Below, piece after piece: positions 1 to 11,527 of a DNA stretch of 60,000 bases. The notes beneath the pieces are model-generated. The model did no database searches. It saw only the letters and a program-made list of their open reading frames with translations, and was not told the DNA's origin. The stretch comes from Owenia fusiformis (Eukaryota; Annelida; Polychaeta; Sabellida; Oweniidae), in assembly GCA_903813345.2 (NCBI GenBank), contig CAIIXF020000004.1:18897513-18957512 (forward strand), written 5' to 3'. The translations under genes were made by a program, and so were the position numbers. Within the stretch, counting starts at the first letter, position 1; every line of letters starts with the position of its first letter.

Positions 1-526
1 TTCTGTTGCCTAGTTGAAAGATCAGTGAATGATCATCTAAGATTAAAGATACAATATCTTCTTTTGTTTTTTCTATTAGGCACAGCCCAACACAACAGAA
101 TATTTTATTATCAGGAGAGATGCTGCTTGTCGTATTCATTATTTGTACATCTGCAAGCCAAGCAAGACCAAATGCTTTTATTTTATGTTTGAACATGTCT
201 TATTTAACAAGATGTAAAAGACACCATGTGTAGATCATGTTTCAGAATAGTCAACAATAAACCTGATAAGGGAGATCAAATCACAAATCATATGAGTGAA
301 CTGTATGATTTTGTAGCTCGGCCTATACTAAGATCAATAAGAAAGAAACATGAGTTTATCATTAACGTCTTTACCCCGGGGATCAACAGCTTAAAGATGC
401 TCAGCTGCAATAGAATCCTACTGGAAATACCAGGGTTAGCATGTCTCGATAACTATAAGTAGGATTTTTGATATGTGGGGTATGTTCTTAATATAACAAG
501 TAATATGGACTACTATAACATTATAT

Positions 527-791
527 ATGCATGGCATCCTCCGATCACAGGGCTTCAAAATCCAGAATATCTTCTTTCTTTTTACCCCCTGCTATAACCA
601 AGTTGGACGCGCCCGATTGAAACTGAATCACGTGATCTTATTATGCGCCGATGACGTATACATGATATCTGTCGCAGTGTTGCGACAGCCAATCAAATTG
701 CGAGTTCTTAATCGGGGAAATGCTAACTGCTTATAGCAGGGGGAAGAAGGAGGTACGGATTCTAGACACCTGCTTAGGAGGATGTATGCAT
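527..791. mobile_element. Foldback/MITE with ~100-bp inverted arms
   Basis: ATGCATGGCATCCTCC at 527 pairs with GGAGGATGTATGCAT ending at 791. The arms stay similar inward through the shared CCCCCTGCTATAA segment. The centre carries a separate small hairpin, CTGTCGCA/TGCGACAG, at 668-687. No transposase is present. Confidence 0.6.
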
Positions 792-799
792 GGGGGACG

Positions 800-1014
800 A
801 GCAACATTTGGTGAAGAGGCTTTACTCCACAAATGGAATTTCTTTGGAGTATAAGTCTTTTGGATAAATTGTTTCTTTGGAATAAAGGGCCAACTAAGTC
901 AATTACAGAGATCAATTGACCATGAACATCATGGAGTAAAGGCATTATTCCTGCAATGGTCTGGTTCCATAAGTGGACAAAGCCTAATAAGTGTTTATTC
1001 CTTGGAAGATGCAC
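800..1014 (-). pseudogene. Probable non-LTR retrotransposon ORF fragment
   Basis: The minus-strand reading contains a W..TI.GI..LL.D..G.L.S pattern followed by about 30 residues ending near QRNSICGVKP. This resembles the C-terminal part of LINE reverse-transcriptase ORFs (W..GI..I.DL...G.LLS...L). The open frame continues into the neighbouring foldback, where it is not meaningful. It is short and truncated at both ends. Confidence 0.4.
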
Positions 1015-1154
1015 AGGTATTCACTTCAATAGAATATACATGGACATGTATTCAGGCCCATGGCCAAACATTCTTGCAAAACCTTGCAGTTTTTCACCAT
1101 TCTGAGCACTTTTCAAGTAAAATTGAACCCTCCTGGAATTATAAACATTTACAT

Positions 1155-1450
1155 GACAAAATGTCACCACCTAGTTGCTCATAATATTATGATTTCAATC
1201 TAAAGTTAGATTTGAACTTCTGAGAACTTGTAGATGATTTTGAAAAAAACTTTGGTCAATTTGAAACAAGTTAAAAAAGAGCTTTTTTGACCATTGTTTT
1301 ACCTCGAAAAAGTCACTGAAGGTCACTGAAGTCAGATTTGAAATTCTGAAAACTTCTGATGATTTTGAAAATGAAGTTAGTCTTAACAGTTTGATAAGTT
1401 ATTGGAAGTTACTTTGTTACAGACATCAACCACTTTTTGGTGGTGACATA
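1155..1450 (+). repeat. Interspersed element with tandem core, copy 1 (short)
   Basis: It begins with ATGTCACCACCTAGTTGCTC and contains one to two degenerate units built around AGTCAGATTTGAA and ACTTGTAGATGATTTTGAAA. It ends near TTTGTTACAGAC. The same ends and core recur near 3.9, 16.4 and 49.0 kb. Confidence 0.6.
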
Positions 1451-1974
1451 AAAAGGGACCCCTACTCTTGGTAAATCCTGGCTATGGGCCTGGTATGTAT
1501 TGTATATATCTCAGAGACATGGTCAATGACTCTTAACATATTCAATACAGACAAGCCAGCTATCTTAGATAAGAACATAATCTGACAAATGCTTCCTCCT
1601 AATCAAAATTCACCCTGGTCCAATTTTTCTTTCCAATAATCTACATGAAAATGTGAGTATTCTCCAATGAACAAAATAGAAGCATATCTCATCTTGTCTA
1701 ATATATGACCCTCACTGTTCTGCTTTGCATACTAAAAAGTTCTATTTTTGTAATTGAGAGGCTAATCTTAATACTTAAAACTCCCATTGTGTTATATATA
1801 GGCTGTTGATATTCGGTTGTTCCAGGATCTTAGTCTCTGTTTAAGGTATATTCTCTTCAAGAGATACAATAACAGTTCTTTGAAAACATGTCAATTAACG
1901 GTGTCATAATATTGGTTCATGTTTTTATAGAATAATAACATGATGGAGAGTATGCATACTCTTTGTATTCATTT

Positions 1975-2305
1975 GACTTCACTTCTTAAAAGAGAGCTTT
2001 GTCTTCACTCTTTCAGTTTACAATAAATCTCTGAACTCACCAAGCCAATCATCATCAAAATACAGATGACTTTCTATATATGTTAATTTCCTCTGACACC
2101 TTTGCATAGTTGATGAGCATGCATTTAGCGCATTTTCCTTCTAGTTCACTGATTGGTTGAGAAAAGGTCAGCACGGAAAGTGTGAAACGATCAATTTATG
2201 ACTTGGGCTGTCATGGCCACCAAAAGTGGGGGTAGAGCTGCAAAACTGTAGTATAGTCTATACTAGGCAGAGAGTAGTTTATAATAAGACTCTGCGCGCA
2301 GGGTT
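1975..2305 (+). repeat. Dispersed ~330-bp repeat, copy A
   Basis: Shared blocks with 21715-22020 include CTTCACTCTTTCAGTTT, ACTTTCTA, CTGATTGGTTGAG, AATATAGTCTATACTA-type sequence and CTGCGCGCA. The two copies are diverged but collinear. No coding capacity is seen. Confidence 0.6.
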
Positions 2306-2315
2306 GATATATAAG

Positions 2316-2812
2316 GGTTATGTACTGGGAGGTTTTGGATACAGGGTTTATCCCAAGGGAAAAATGTGTATCTCACGAGGGACCGCAGGGACCGAGGGAG
2401 ATACACATATTTCCAGCGGGATAAACACTGTATCCAAAACCGACCGTACATAACTGGTGTATCTCATACTTGAGTGGGTTTGGGGTAGATATAACCTTTA
2501 CCACCTTTTTCGAACGAACTATAGGCCTATACTGTAAAAGCACAATTTATATTTAACATTTTCATAATATTCCTTCAGTTCAATACAATAGAATTGTAAC
2601 ATTTAAACTTTTTGAAAAATTTTAAACTTCTGAAATTTAAATTTTTAAAATTTTTAAACTTTTTTAAACTTTTGAAAAAATTCCCGGGAGTGGGATGGAT
2701 ATATTATATCTGCCCGCATTTGGCCTAGAGCGGGACATATACAATATATCCTGCCCGCTCCTCAATTCCCGGGTGATATCTACCCCAAACCCACTCAAGT
2801 ATGAAATACATC
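2316..2812. repeat. Compound hairpin element, locus A
   Basis: Hairpin 1 has arms 2316-2374 and 2396-2455, starting GGTTATGTACTGGGAGG. It abuts hairpin 2, with 37-nt arms 2456-2492 and 2776-2812 (core CTTGAGTGGGTTTGGGGTAG). Hairpin 2 encloses a third GC-rich palindrome at 2683-2773 bounded by CCCGGG. The same order of hairpins recurs at 30403-30830 with different arm sequences. Confidence 0.65.
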
Positions 2813-2819
2813 AAAATAT

Positions 2820-3730
2820 CACTTTGACAAAAATATCATACGACGAAAAAAGTATATTTTTAAAGATACTTGGTAAAAAAGTGTCCACCATGTAATAATT
2901 AATGCATTTATAAAATTTCGTTTTAGAAGGCTGTTGTGTTCAAGATATCATTTCAAATTGTTCACTCATTTTAAATAGCTCTACCTTGTTACCATTGTTT
3001 TGCATATGCGAACATTGTATAATATGACATATTACATATAATATTAATTTCAAATGGATAAAATATTGTTTTCATTTACTTTCTTAGACATGTTAAATGA
3101 GCAAATTTTGTTTTTCCATATCGGCTGCCCAAATATCTATATTATCGTCCAAAACTGTTGTCTGAGGTTTAAGTCTACTGTTATTTCAAGTTATTCCAAA
3201 TTTTACCATGAAATTCCATATGCATTCCATCACGTATCCGTTCGCTAAGTGATTGGCAGTTCTTTCCCAGAAATTAGTCGTTCAATTTCCGCTTCTGGTT
3301 TCGATATGGGATTTTAAATTTTAAACTACAGTCAAAGTTTGTTCAAAAGAATCTTCCGACTGACTTTCCTTTTCTATCAATTGAGCAGATCGTTGTTCCC
3401 TCTTCAAAAGAGGATACATGAAAATCTTTCCTTATATGGTCAAAATATTTCCCATGATGCATTTTCAGGAGGAACAAATTTATACTTCCTTGTTTTCCCC
3501 CATAGGTTTAACATGGGGATTTTCACACCTATTTTTCAAACGATATATTCATTCATATTCCCATACGAGAGCACAGAAAAAATTATCAGAAACGATTGAT
3601 CTCTTATTAATCTTAATAGAACAGATATTTTTTCGTTATATTCGTTCATAGCGTGGTGAAAACTATGATTGAAAAGTGAGAAAATATTCCGGAAGACAAG
3701 GTCATGTGATCAGTTAACTAGTTGCCATAT
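2820..3730. other. AT-rich stretch with no recognised feature
   Basis: Small open frames are present but lack codon or domain signal. No repeat or RNA gene was recognised. Confidence 0.4.
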
Positions 3731-3744
3731 TGGAAATGAAAGGA

Positions 3745-4640
3745 CCCACGGTCCTGTGCTCACACAGTTTGGAACCTTCAGAGGAATGTATATCCTGACT
3801 TTCAAACCAAAATATTGATTTGGATTTGTAGTCTCGAATTTTGAGAAACTTAGATAGCACAGCTAGTTGCGTGGTCTTTTGTGATTAAGCTGACCAAAAT
3901 TTACATCCAAAAATCAATTTGAAAAATCAACTTTTTTGAACTTTCGAAGGTCACTGAAGGTCAAGTAAAGGTCAAATCCTAAAACTAATGTCAGATTTGA
4001 ACTCCTGGCAACTTGTAGATGATTTTCAAAAAGAAATTTGGTCTAATTGAAGCAAGTTGAAAAACAACTTATTTTTACTGTTTTTTGACATCAAATATCT
4101 CAAAAACGGTAAAAATTTGATGCCGACATATATTGAGCAATATGTAGGGAATGCTTAAATCTAGTTATAATGTAATTCAATGCAAGAAATGATCAAGTAT
4201 AAGGCAAACTGCCATTGACTTTATACATGAGAAAGTTTCCTGAAAATTACCAAGTCCTACTTTTTGTCAAATTTTATAAAGTAAACACCAAAAACTGTAA
4301 TTCCAAGAGCTTTGAAATCTTCAGAGGACATAAGTTGCATATAAAGCAACTACTACAAGTTATTTGAAAGTTCTTCTTCAACAAAGTGTCTAGTATTTGC
4401 AGAAAATTTGACTTTTTGACGTCAAAATCAGCAATTTCTTGGAAACCGGGCGAACTTCGAAAATGGCGATGATAGGTCAAATAGGCATTATGGATATGCA
4501 TAAAATGAATGTGGTTATGACTCAATCCGAATAGCAGTTTTAATTTGTGGGGCCAATGTTGACGGATAGACGGACCAACGGATGGACGGACCAACGGACG
4601 GACGCCTGGTCGATCCCATAGGCTCACTGTGTGAGCCAAA
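3745..4640 (+). repeat. Interspersed element, copy 2, with inverted ends and GACG-rich tail
   Basis: The left end contains CTCACACAGT (near 3759) and the right end ACTGTGTGAG (near 4627), an inverted pair. The interior holds a degenerate tandem core (AGTCAGATTTGAA, ACTTGTAGATGATTTTCAAA) and, near 4560-4605, a GACGGA-type simple repeat. Confidence 0.45.
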
Positions 4641-5194
4641 AAAACGATTCCATTAGACTTTCAACACTTTTATGCCAATCTTACCGCAATACAAACTGCA
4701 ACATCGATGCAACAACTGAATAAAAGTACTCATCTTTAAATTATATTATAGAGTAACGTTGAAAACCCACAGCTGAGCAGTTGACCAAAGAAAATTATCT
4801 AGGTCAATCTGTTTAGTGGTTTGAAAGCAAACCTATTAGTACTCGTTTCCGAATTTAGTTGTTCATTGTACAATCTTTTATTGATTAAACTCAGTATAGT
4901 GACTATTAAAGCAATGACAAAGAAGAAGAATTCCGATAGTGTCATTGTTTTATTTAGCGTGCGGTGTAAAAACAAAGGATTGGTATCGATATGGAGAACT
5001 GAATTCAACAATGTTTTTCTCTTAAACTAATCATTGAAAACATTCTGTAAAAAACACGGTATTTTATGTAATGTTGACTGATTGACAACAATTTAATGCG
5101 AAAATTATTTAGAAATATTTTATATAACTGTTTTTGTTAACATTTTTTTGTTTTTTTAGTGCAATTGTTTTTGCTCCTTTCTACCAATTCTTGA

Positions 5195-5490
5195 GAATGA
5201 AATAAAATGCCTTTCCAAACTTTGTTGGAACAAAATAGCATATACATGTACAACATGTTTTAGACCTCTCAATATTGTAGTTATACAAAGGAATTTTTGT
5301 TTGATTTAAAAAAAGTATATAAAAAATTAAAACCAAAGACAACCTTTTATTTCATTAACAAGATATTTTTTTAAAATCAACCAAAATTTCCTTTGTACAA
5401 TTACAATATTGAGAGACCTAAACATGTTGAATTTATGTCATTTTGTTCCAATGAGGTTCGGAAAGATGTTTCATTTCACTCTGGAAACAT
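5195..5490. repeat. Long imperfect palindrome (~130-bp arms)
   Basis: Left-arm blocks TGGAACAAAAT, CAACATGTTT and CTCTCAATATTGTA, followed by TACAAAGGAA, recur in the same order in the reverse complement of 5350-5490. The two arms differ at many positions, so it is an old foldback or MITE. Confidence 0.55.
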
Positions 5491-5719
5491 GATACCAAGA
5501 ACAAAACAAGTGTTTGATGTGTTTTCTAAAACAATATAGATGAAAGTATATATATATTTTTCAAATTATATTGTTACCATTCAAAAGATGACCATTATAT
5601 TGATGATGTGTTAAATTTTAAGATTATTTTATGACTGGTTTAAGAGAAACGTGTGTTCAAAAAGTTCTTCATATCGATACCCCTCCTTTGCGTAATTAGT
5701 TTGATTTAGAACTTTCGGG

Positions 5720-5770
5720 TCATGCAAATAGCTATGCGAAATGCATCGTGGGAAAATATTGACCAATCAA
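5720..5770. promoter_or_regulatory. Cluster of transcription-factor-like motifs (octamer, CSL, CCAAT)
   Basis: ATGCAAAT (5722-5729, POU octamer), CGTGGGAA (5747-5754, Su(H)/CSL consensus) and CCAAT (5763-5767) lie within 46 bp. They are motif matches only, with no adjacent gene in view. Confidence 0.2.
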
Positions 5771-6129
5771 ATTCAGTCCTTTTTGAGTACATATTTGCTC
5801 CATATTTGCGAACGTTCCAATTCAAAGAGCGAATCGCCAAATGGACAATTAATGAGCTCACAAACAATTAGCCAACAACTTGATTTCTGCTACAAATCAA
5901 TAGCAATAGTAGAACAATATGCTTAAGTCTGAATTATAGTATTTTTGATTAAATTACTGAAATGAGATTACATCAGATTATCCAGTGTTCCCATGAGGAA
6001 AATGACATACATGTATTTATTTATAATATGCAAAATGAAGTAAAATAATAATGAAATCAGCAGAAGAAAACACATAAAGTATTAGTATGAGATGCATGAA
6101 GTAAGCATAACATAAGTACACAGTAAGAA

Positions 6130-6235
6130 TATAGTAAGTAACACCCCGACATTTGAACTCGGAATCCTACAAATACTCGGACTTCAGCAAACATGAGGTT
6201 TGGGCAAATTATGTTCAATTCTTATGCCGGGCATA
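6130..6235 (-). repeat. Possible tRNA-derived SINE fragment
   Basis: On the minus strand a CCGAGTTCAAATGTCGG segment resembles a T-arm/box B with a 4-bp stem. No convincing box A or full cloverleaf is present, so a functional tRNA is not called. Confidence 0.3.
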
Positions 6236-6270
6236 AGAGTAGATCTGTTCTTATGCCGGGCATAAGAGTA
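6219..6270. repeat. Tandem pair of perfect hairpins
   Basis: CTTATGCCGGGCATAAG (8-bp stem, one-base loop) occurs twice within a duplicated ~27-bp unit that also includes GAGTA. It is possibly part of the preceding SINE-like repeat. Confidence 0.55.
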
Positions 6271-6493
6271 CGAGTACGAGTAACTTTATACTTACTTCAT
6301 ACTACATTTTGTCTTTAAATATTATCCTGATAGCATTTTTGGTATCAATGCATGTCAAATAGACAAGATATGAGTAGAAATAATATTGATTTACGTCAAA
6401 AAAATTCAAAATTCAGTCAAAGCGATGTCATATTTGAAGATAAATGCATTTGTACTGACATTATGTCCATCGAGTGTATAATTTTACCATATT

Positions 6494-6562
6494 GAATGGC
6501 CTATCATTATTTATTTAAGGAATTTCACCATATTGAATGGCCTATCATTATTTATTCCGATT
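6494..6562. repeat. 47-bp direct duplication
   Basis: The segment CCATATTGAATGGCCTATCA followed by TTATTTATT is repeated once in direct orientation. Confidence 0.6.
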
Positions 6563-7280
6563 CAAACATAAAAATTAGTAAAAGCCGTGTCTGTGGAACG
6601 GGCATGAAGGAAGAATACTCATGCTGTCAAGATTCTGAAGTCGGCCGGAAAAATTTTAGAGAGCCCCAGATGTGCAGCTGAGATGTGACGTCACTCAAAA
6701 CAATGCAAATTGCAGATTGAATAGAGCATGGTCGTGCATCTATGGAGAATTAGAGAACGTTCTATATTGGCTATACTGCATTCTGATTGGTTGAGAAATT
6801 CGAATAGAGCACGGTCATGTTTGAATCGGATTCAAACAAACAAAACATTGCCAGAAAATTGGGGATTGAGGACCATGAAACAAACTTGCTGTTATCTTTG
6901 CCATTTCCAGGTGTGATCCCACAATATAGCACAATACATAGATTCCTGGATGCAGACTGCATAATGAACGGTCGTTCATCTATCTAGAATTATAGAACAG
7001 CTGTACTGTATTCTGATTGGATGAGAGATTCTGATATGTAGCATGGTCATGTTTGAATCACTTTTAATTGTTTCATCAACTTTTGTATTACCAAAACCAG
7101 AAATGATAGAAGCATTTTATGTGCCATTTATCTTAATAATAGCTACAGCAGAATTACAGTCCTACATGCTTTGAATTAGCATCTTTCACACATCAAACAC
7201 AACATATCACCACTATAATCAATTGTAATCTAATCTACTGTAGTATACAGGACATCAATCTTCTGTTTTAGTAGAAACTA

Positions 7281-7746
7281 AATACTGGCAGTATTCTTGG
7301 TAACATATACACTACCCCTTGACAAAATATCACAATACTTTCAAATGTTTCAAATACTGGCAGTATTCTTGGTAACATATACACTACCCCTTGACAAAAT
7401 ATCACAATACTTTCAAATGTTTCAAATACTGGCAGTATTCTTGGTAACATATACACTATGTTTCAAATACTGGCACTATTCTTGGTAACATATATACTAC
7501 CCCTTGACAAAATATCACAATACTTTCAAATGTTTCAAATTCTGGTAGTATTCTTGGTAACATATACACTACCCCTTGACAAAATATCACAATACTTTCA
7601 AATATTTCAAATACTGGCAGTATTCTTGGTAACATATACACTATGTTTCATATACTGGCACTATACTTGGTAACATAGTACTACCCCTTGACAAAATATC
7701 ACAATACTTTCAAATGTTTCAAATACTGGCAGTATACTTGGTAACA
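7281..7746. repeat. 72-bp minisatellite, about 6.5 copies
   Basis: The unit contains AATACTGGCAGTATTCTTGG, ACACTACCCCTTGAC and CACAATACTTTCAAATG. The spacing of GGTAACATAT between full units is 72 bp (7299 to 7371), with two shortened units near 7450 and 7640. The ~60-residue repetitive ORFs on both strands follow from 72 being divisible by three and are not genes. Confidence 0.85.
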
Positions 7747-8365
7747 TTGTGATATGTTTTGACACATAGTTAACCACTTTAAAGGAATAAGTCATTCCTT
7801 CAGGGGTTTTAAAGATACCCATTATCGGTGACCAAACTTAGCTGAAAGCAATGATTTTTCCCTATGGGAAAATAACGTGGGAATTATTGTTTTCCACTTT
7901 ATCTAAAAGGAATCATTCATTCCTTTTAAAGCCCCTGATAAATCGGGCTACGTATACCGCCGTGTTTACATTAGGGGATTAGAAGAGTTTATTTTTTATT
8001 TAGGTATGCAAGCAATATCAATATTAGGCCTTCATGCATGTACTCGTGTGTACAATAAGCATGCCCTTCAGTATTATATAAGCCAGGCTATTCAAGTACA
8101 ACATAATGTACACTATTTATGTGTGTACTACATGAGAATACAATTCCCTGGGAAACAAAACACAAATACTTTTTATATGTTCAAAATGACCCATTTGATT
8201 GATGCATACACTTAATACCTTCATACAAACATCTACAAAGTATATCTAAAAGTTATTTTCAATTCCAATGTTGAAACTTGCCTGGTTACGATTATACAGG
8301 AAATCAACACAGGACGATAGTTGTACACCTTCCTGGCTTACCTCTGAAGCCTGTACCCTGTAATC

Positions 8366-8420
8366 TCTTTATATAGGTTAGCGAGAGCGCTGCGCCTGCG
8401 CAGTATTAAATTTTGGCGCA
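8366..8420 (+). promoter_or_regulatory. Possible orphan core promoter: TATA-like, NRF1-like and E2F-like motifs
   Basis: TTTATATA (8368-8375), TGCGCCTGCGCAG (8391-8403, one change from a palindromic NRF1-type site) and TTTTGGCGC (8411-8419, E2F consensus) form a short GC-rich island in AT-rich DNA. No supported exon follows, so this is only a candidate. Confidence 0.22.
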
Positions 8421-8439
8421 CACTTTAAGGGATTAACTG

Positions 8440-10480
8440 TGTGTCAAAACGCAACATATTGATGCAAGAAAAATTAAAAAGCAGGGATGGAAGGGGTTGA
8501 AAATCAGGAAAACATTTCAGAAAAAACATGTGGGTGGGTTGTTTGCATCTACCCTGTCTCAAATTCGAAATTATTTTATCATATCTAGAAGTGATTTTCC
8601 TGGAGGTAATGCATTCACCTAACATATTCACCTGTTTAAATCCCCGGGAAATGGCCAAAATCAAACATATGACTGTCCAAAATCTGTTGCGCTAATTTCC
8701 CTCCTCCTTTATGAATGAAACTTTCTCAAACAAGTGGAAGTGCACATCTTTTTACACTCGACTTTTAGGCTTTAACCCTCGCAAATTTGGGATGGCCAGC
8801 AGTTATATTATTCCCTGCCTTTGACTAGTACTCTTGGTTTAGTAATTACAATTTTAAACTTGGCCACCATGTCATTTTCTAATAATATACCAGTGTAAGA
8901 AACATCCTGGTGCAGGGAGATTCCAGCAAACAATTACAATTGGCTTTCCCATGTCAAAATTAGCGGATAGCTATGTTTCTATTGAGGAGAGCAGACACAA
9001 AGGTAGTCATGCAAGGATCAACAAATCAAACATGTAGTATTTACTAAAATAATGAGAAAGTGAAATAAATTAATTAATCCATTGAATTACAATACAGAAA
9101 TAGTGTGATAAATATATAAAAGCCATGGAATATTCCTCACAGGTTGCTTAATTACTCGATTTAGGATTTGTAGACAATTTGTCAGTATTCATTGATTTTA
9201 CGAGTTTACAAGCTTTGAATATTGGGGATTCTCTGATACGAGACAATGTGGAAGATGCCTATATGCCTGCGTGGGCTCTACAATTTTTGATAACTAACTC
9301 AGAAACTACAGTGTAGACAACTATTGCCAGATTCAGTACAAAATGATGAACACAATAAAATAAAATTATTAAATAATAGAGGGAATCTAAATGGCATCAC
9401 TAATTTGGAAAAGTGCAATTCCATAACGAATCTAACAAATATATATCTGTTTGCATGATCACTTTTAGCCAATGAATGGTTTGAACTGATTTTGGAGACT
9501 TTTTTATGAGGCATACCCAGAATGTCACATCATGTACCACTGCAACCCATTTTGATGTTGTAAGACATTCTACACAGCACTTCTCTTCCTTTTGAGGAAT
9601 GGGCTGAGCCAAAAGTCACTGTTGTTATGGGCCATATGGGTCATGGCGATCAATAAATTCCAGAATAACACATCCCTTATCCAAAACATCTAGGTAGAGC
9701 TAGACAAGGTTAGATGAGGCAGGATATATAATCTGATTACACTTTATTATAGAACATTGATCTGTTATGTTATCACTTGATGGCTTTTCACCCAAACATC
9801 TCTTCCAATATATATCCCTCTATTAAATAGACAACATTCTATGAGATTCATGAATTGCAAATTGGGCAGCTGATTCTGAAATACATGTGAGAAAACAAAT
9901 CTCCTTTAAGGGAAGAACATTTTAAGGGTTAAGAGATTTCTTGATTATTTTATGGAAAGTTCTTTGTATGAAACAACAGATTCAACTTGCAAGAGGTTGA
10001 TTAGTTGGGAGAATTTGATACAATCCTGCATTGATTTTCAATAGTTCATTCAAAGAGTGTAATGTTAAGTGATTTTCAGAGTTTTAGATTACCTTGTTCC
10101 ATAGAATGAGATTGTCGAAAGAACTGTAAGAATGTGTACCATCAAAGAGAAAGTAAGAACATTATACTTGAGCATTAGAGAGGGAAAGGTGAGATGCAAT
10201 TTGTCTCAAGAGTAAAGATGCACTTTTTCCAAAGAGAGCAATTCACCAAAAAAGATAAATGTATCAGACTTATGAATCTGGCCAGATTATCATATTTAAG
10301 TGGCTACATAGTTATTATCATTTATCACCAAAGAGCCTGTTAAAATAGATTAAAACTGCTTATTTCTAAAAAACTCTTAATTTTGTGAACCTCAATTCTA
10401 TTTTTGCTTTACCTGCTCAATAATGTAAGAATTGTTATATGAACACCAGATACGACATCATATGCCAGTCACAAAAAATA
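8440..10480. other. No recognised feature
   Basis: The stretch is AT-rich. Short ORFs (up to about 80 residues) have no recognisable domain. No tandem repeat or TIR pair was seen. Confidence 0.4.
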
Positions 10481-10483
10481 ATA

Positions 10484-11057
10484 CCAGGGTGGTTAAAAAA
10501 ATGGAAACCCTAATACCATTTTCCTCATATCTTTATCATTTTAAAAAATAACTCCCTGATATTTTACACTTTTGTACATCATTCAATTTGCTACCAGCCT
10601 ACTTTATTTCATGACCATCAGATTGATAGTCACAATGTTACAGTACTTTAAAGAACATGCCCAGTGGCCACTATTGCGTTGTGGGGAAACCTTTACTCAT
10701 CATCTAAAATGTCCCTACCTTTGGGGACATGGCAGAGATAGAGTATATGAGAATGACCTCAGGACAATTGCAAACCTCAAAAGTGAGATCATTTGTGTTA
10801 TTCAGGCCATACCTGCAGAGGAATGCATTCGGGTCATTGGCAACTGTGATGTTTTGCCTACAGCGCGATAATGGCCAAATCTGAAGCATGTTATTCAAAG
10901 TGCTGTAAAATTGTGACTATCAGTCTGATGGTCATGAAATATGGTAGGGTGGTAGGAAATTGAATGATGTACACATGTGTAAAATATCAAGGAGTATGTC
11001 CTTAAAGTGACAAAGATATAAGGAAAATGCAGGGTTTCCATTTTTTTGACCACCCTG
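10484..11057 (+). mobile_element. Mariner-like deletion derivative with ~190-bp terminal inverted repeats
   Basis: The ends are CCAGGGTGGTTAAAAAAATG and the reverse complement of ...CAAAAAAATGGAAACCC-type sequence. TA dinucleotides flank both ends (10482-10483, 11058-11059). Similarity between the arms continues inward for about 190 bp (shared block GTACATCATTCAATTT). The interior keeps a transposase C-terminal fragment, listed separately. The length is 574 bp. Confidence 0.75.
10695..10868 (+). pseudogene. Mariner-type transposase C-terminal remnant
   Basis: The reading contains LWGHGRDRVYENDLRTIANL followed by K.EI..VIQAIPAEECIRVIGN. This matches the usual tail of Tc1/mariner transposases (LWG..KD.VY.N.P.T...L...I...I..IP.....V..N). 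The catalytic DDD/DDE core is absent, so it cannot be active. It sits inside a TA-flanked TIR element. Confidence 0.65.
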
Positions 11058-11527
11058 TACATAAATATACTGTCAAAACAAGTTATTTAACATTTGAAAC
11101 ATATGCAAATATGTAACTTTACGATTTCCATGTACATGAGTTTAAATGCTCATAAAGGAATTAGAAAGGAAAGAGATGAACTGGTATATATGTTTATATA
11201 CAAATCGATATATTTTGACTATATCATCTCAGCCTACAATGAGTATAAACAAATATTGTGTATCTCTTCAGACTTTTCTTCATAAACAAAAAGTATCCAG
11301 ATTCTGTTCTGTAAAGCCCTACATACACCAATGGGACAAAGTCCCACTTGCCTAATTAAGCCCCAATTGCTCTTATGAGTCTCATGAACCTCGTGGATGA
11401 CCCAAAGAGTTCCATTTGTGTCCCATAGTGTCCATCGAGGATCTAATTTATAACAGTTACACTAATATGCAAATATTCAAAAGTATAAGCAGAGTTCTCC
11501 AAAGTACGCAAAGACCCTCTAAGTAAA

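Noticed and set aside
7780-7965. Inverted-repeat element around AAGGAAT...ATTCCTT
   Set aside because: Both copies are locally palindromic, but their flanking blocks are not in mirrored order and no target duplication is visible.
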